64,000 nt of DNA from Alisma plantago-aquatica (Eukaryota; Streptophyta; Magnoliopsida; Alismatales; Alismataceae). The notes under the pieces are model-generated. The model made no database searches. It saw only the letters and a program-made list of their open reading frames with translations, and was not told the origin of the DNA. The position numbers and the translations under genes were made by a program. The stretch spans positions 1,534,503,072-1,534,567,071 of the forward strand of contig OY856409.1 of NCBI GenBank assembly GCA_963693085.1, in the 5' to 3' direction. Of this stretch, positions 60,834-64,000 are shown piece by piece; the stretch's first letter is position 1, and every line of letters starts with the position of its first letter.

Positions 60834-62873
60834 CTATAGGGAAATATGGCGATAGAGATGGTAGTGGAAACAAAAATTTCTTTCCATATTTCCCATAACT
60901 AGTGGATCACGTCAATCACTATAAAATGGGAAGGATGGTGTAAGTCATATACATGGTCCTGGAGCAAGTCCAACGAAAATCCTTGCATAGATGTGCTTCC
61001 TTCACAAGTTGCACATGAATGGTAACCGAAGACATCCTCCTTATGTAATGACCATAGATGGCAATTGACAATGTTCTTCTAGTGTGGCAGCAAAATCCTC
61101 CACGCTCTACATATTATGTGTGTCCCATTAGGAACTCCACATCACGCTTCCCAAGCTGATGGGAAGGAGTTGTCCTTCCATTGTCAACATGATATCATTG
61201 ACTTACTTTCCCCTAGTTGTCTCTCTCTTTCTTGGGTAAGATTTCTCAGGATCTCACGGTACCACAACATTGAGAAAGGTGTCTTGTCATACAACTATGT
61301 TGAGAGCCTTGTCCACCACTCATTATATACGAGTGGATGGGGTAGGGTTTTCAAATTCTAGGGTATATGAAAAGATAGATGTCATTGTTTGATAGTTGTT
61401 GTGCATTGCCAATCGGTCAACTAGACAATCTAGTTGATGGACTAGAACATCCAGTTGATTGACTAGACTATCCAGTTGGTTAATTGGGATGTGGCCAACA
61501 ATGCAATAACTTTGGATTTTAATGCAATGATTAATGTATATTATTACGCATGTCAATAATTGTTTGATCCAGTAAAATTGGTCATTTCCCATCCAATCAG
61601 TCGGTTCATACATTTCAATTGGTCTACTGAGTATTTTGACCATCTGCTAGGAATAATACCCAGTCAGTCAGATGGTCACTCCAACCAGTCGACTAGCTGG
61701 TTCCATCGATTTGTGCCAAATGGTGTTTAGTTGGTCAACCAAACATTCCATTCAATCGACTCACACACTAGTCAGTCAACTGGACATCACAGTCGGTCAA
61801 CTCACATCCTACTTTGCTTAATTTGATTGCCTAAACACTTCTAGTAATGAAGTTAGATGTTATTCATTAATAAACTCTTGTTCTAAGTGTATCCTATGCC
61901 TGTAACCCTGTAGGTCCCATATTACGCTGGAAGTGTATGTCTATAATGAGATTATGATATCATAAGCAATGAGCAGTATCTAGCAACACTTCATTGCTAC
62001 CCAAGTAATTGGAAAGTTGGAGAACAAATTCAACCTACAATTTGTGCTTAGTGTTACCATGATCTACAGTTCCTTTGTCTCTAATATATAGATTGATCTG
62101 GAGGCGTGAAATCTTCATCCTCTTAATATTCAATCCACGTCCCTTGAACTAGAGCAGACTATTTGAGATGCATGTGAGCTCAAATATCACATATTACAAG
62201 TATGAACATGCATTTCTCAGTCTCACTTATCAAGTGGCCAATATATCAAATCATATAAGAGGGATAAATCCTATGTACTTCACTCACAGTCGATCTCCAT
62301 GTATCACAACGTACTCATTCACTACCTTTATGGAAAACCTTATTCAACATCATGTTGGATGATGTCAAAGATTATCAAATGATGTGTGATGAGCGTAGCG
62401 ACTATAGGTCTAAGAACCACAATCACCACTATCACTTTGAGAGTTGATTATGACAACCATTCTATGGTTTCCAAGTATCACTCTTAAGGTGGGTCTTTCT
62501 GGTATACTATTCTAATAAAAATACATATGTGCTTGACTTGATATCCAATATCATGACTAATGCAACTCTATCATCACTCAAAACACATTCTAGTCTTACA
62601 CTATTATCATCTATTTTGCTTCCACAATAATATCTGACTAGGTACATAACAAGAATGTATGTACTCTTATCATACAAATGATCTTATTTTTCAAGTCCTA
62701 AACTTGAAGGCATATGTCATTGAGTAGCATCATTCTCTAGACATCTATCATGTTGTGTCATCATCTCATGACCGAGACAAACATAACATAATGGATTACC
62801 TTTGTTATTATCAAATCAATTGCACGATGCCCCATTACAATCATCTATGATTATTTCTATGGGCATACATACC
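60834..62873 (-). mobile_element. Ty1/copia element, 5' LTR (right copy)
   Basis: The segment between the primer-binding site and 62873 pairs with 36386-37840 over its right 1.45 kb (for example CCCATTACAATCAT near 62831 and 37798; ACCTTTGTTATTAT near 62798 and 37766). The right border is judged from the point where the two copies stop matching, GGGCATACATACC. The TG start is mutated in this copy (GG on the minus strand). It includes a word array of TCAGTCRACTGG type at 61420-61810. Confidence 0.75.
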
Positions 62874-62889
62874 AACATTTGACTATCAT

Positions 62890-63230
62890 GACAGAACTTC
62901 CATGTGTCATTATAAAAATGGGTCTCTCTAATACAAATTATTCTCTAACAAGTAGTTGTTTGCATTACTTGGATGACTACAAAAATGTATTCAGAAGCCT
63001 TCACACACATTAGTATTGTGTATAATTGTTGTCCAAGAGTTACACAATAATATACACATGCAAACATATAAAGAATGAATAATCTAAGAAAATATAATTG
63101 CATGTTCAGGTCCTCAACCCGAACAAGATGTCATCATGTCTAAATATTCTTAGGACATAATCATATTCAATCATTGTCTTAATAATTAAAACAAACGTAA
63201 TAAGTGGATGACCTTTAGTTAATAATTAAA
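62890..63230 (-). mobile_element. Diverged extra piece of a related copia LTR
   Basis: Directly beyond the right LTR, words such as GTCCTCAACCCGAACAAGATGTCATCATG, GACATAATCATATTC and GGATGACCTTTAGTTAATAATT recapitulate in the same order the LTR stretch at 37660-37790 and 62690-62820, but with much higher divergence. It is probably an older related LTR into which the copia element, or a tandem relative, was inserted. Confidence 0.45.
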
Positions 63231-63239
63231 CCATGCACA

Positions 63240-64000
63240 TAGTATTTGGTGGAATCAAAGAGAGAGAGCCATATGCACGTGAATTTAGTAGTGGTTCTTG
63301 ATAGGTAGGGCATGGTGGTTATAATCATCTAGACACCAGAAAACTTGGGAGAGCAAGGTCTATTATTGTTAATGATGATGCAAATGACCAATAATATTAT
63401 GCAGAAAATAGAAGAATGATAATTGAAGAATGATGAATGTATATGGATTAAGAGAGAGGTGATATTATAGGTAAACATTATAGGATGAAAGCAGTTACCA
63501 ACCTCAAGTTCAAATTGTCTCAGGAAATCATACAGGCGTAAGACAAGAAAATGAAGATAAATGTGATGAGTAATGAAACCATGAAGATGGAAAATAGAAG
63601 ATGAAGGAAAAAACGTTACACTCTCAATGATTAGGGTGAATCATAGATTATTAGAAGGAGCTCATTATTTATGGAAATCTAAACTCCCAATGAAGGTATT
63701 CATGATCAATAGGGCACCAAAATCGAGTCTCTCTTGAAGATACTCAAGACGGGCAACAACAATGTAGTGATTTTTATGTGAAGATATCTAAAATTTTCAT
63801 TGAATTAGTGTATGTAAGATTGTAGGATGGAAAAGTACCTTCTTCAACTTCATTGTCAGAGCAATTGCCTTCTTGTCAAGCTTTGGAATAGTTGTCTCAC
63901 ACAATACAGGCAATATCATCTGGGAATGTAAAGATTTAGACAGTTAATACTTTCTAGAATGTTTTCCCATAGACACCATGGAAGTCCAGTTATCTATACT
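63240..64000. other. AT-rich DNA, no gene recognised
   Basis: No coding pattern or clear repeat is visible up to the window edge. Confidence 0.4.

Noticed and set aside
1..64000. tRNA, rRNA, organelle or viral DNA
   Set aside because: No cloverleaf with A/B box pattern, no rRNA words and no pararetrovirus coat or movement motifs were noticed; a dedicated scan would be needed to exclude degenerate copies.

Overview
The window looks like repeat-dense nuclear DNA of a flowering plant with a large genome. Overall it is AT-rich and carries Ty3/gypsy and Ty1/copia LTR retrotransposons, En/Spm (CACTA) DNA transposons with plant-type TNP2 and Ulp1/Transposase_24 genes, and one plant-like host gene fragment with spliceosomal exons. 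I see no complete, unbroken host gene. The species cannot be told from the sequence.

Layout, left part. Positions 3-320 hold the C-terminus (integrase tail and chromodomain) of a Ty3/gypsy polyprotein, followed by its probable 3' LTR (333 to about 4318). From 4.3 to 21.3 kb the DNA is AT-rich and mostly unrecognised, but two adjacent exons of a SART3/Prp24-type splicing factor stand out at 16.27-16.82 kb. A CACTA-like terminus closes this part at 21808. A decayed LTR on the minus strand follows (about 21.97-23.86 kb), then unrecognised AT-rich DNA.

Layout, right part. A 6.66-kb CACTA element (27755-34409, 3-bp duplication TAG) carries a Transposase_24 plus Ulp1-protease gene on the minus strand but has no TNP2 transposase. 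From 36.4 to 62.9 kb there is a three-level nest. A minus-strand Ty1/copia element is split in its RNase H region by a non-autonomous Athila-like LTR element (38100-56376, LTRs of about 2.58 kb, duplication GTCAC/GTCAT). That element is in turn split in its gag region by a second CACTA element (42504-50634, 8.13 kb, duplication GAT).

The two CACTA elements are inverted relatives with the same two ends. They have complementary losses: the second keeps TNP2, which has three in-frame stops but no frameshift, and lost most of the Transposase_24/Ulp1 gene; the first is the reverse. The second also carries a small extra ORF with a B3-like pattern, a palindrome of about 95-bp arms just before TNP2, and a hairpin with arms of about 205 bp exactly where its second gene is deleted. 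These CACTA-internal structures are the most unusual features of the window. Nothing here is bacterial in style: there are no operons, CRISPR arrays, or recognisable tRNA or rRNA genes.
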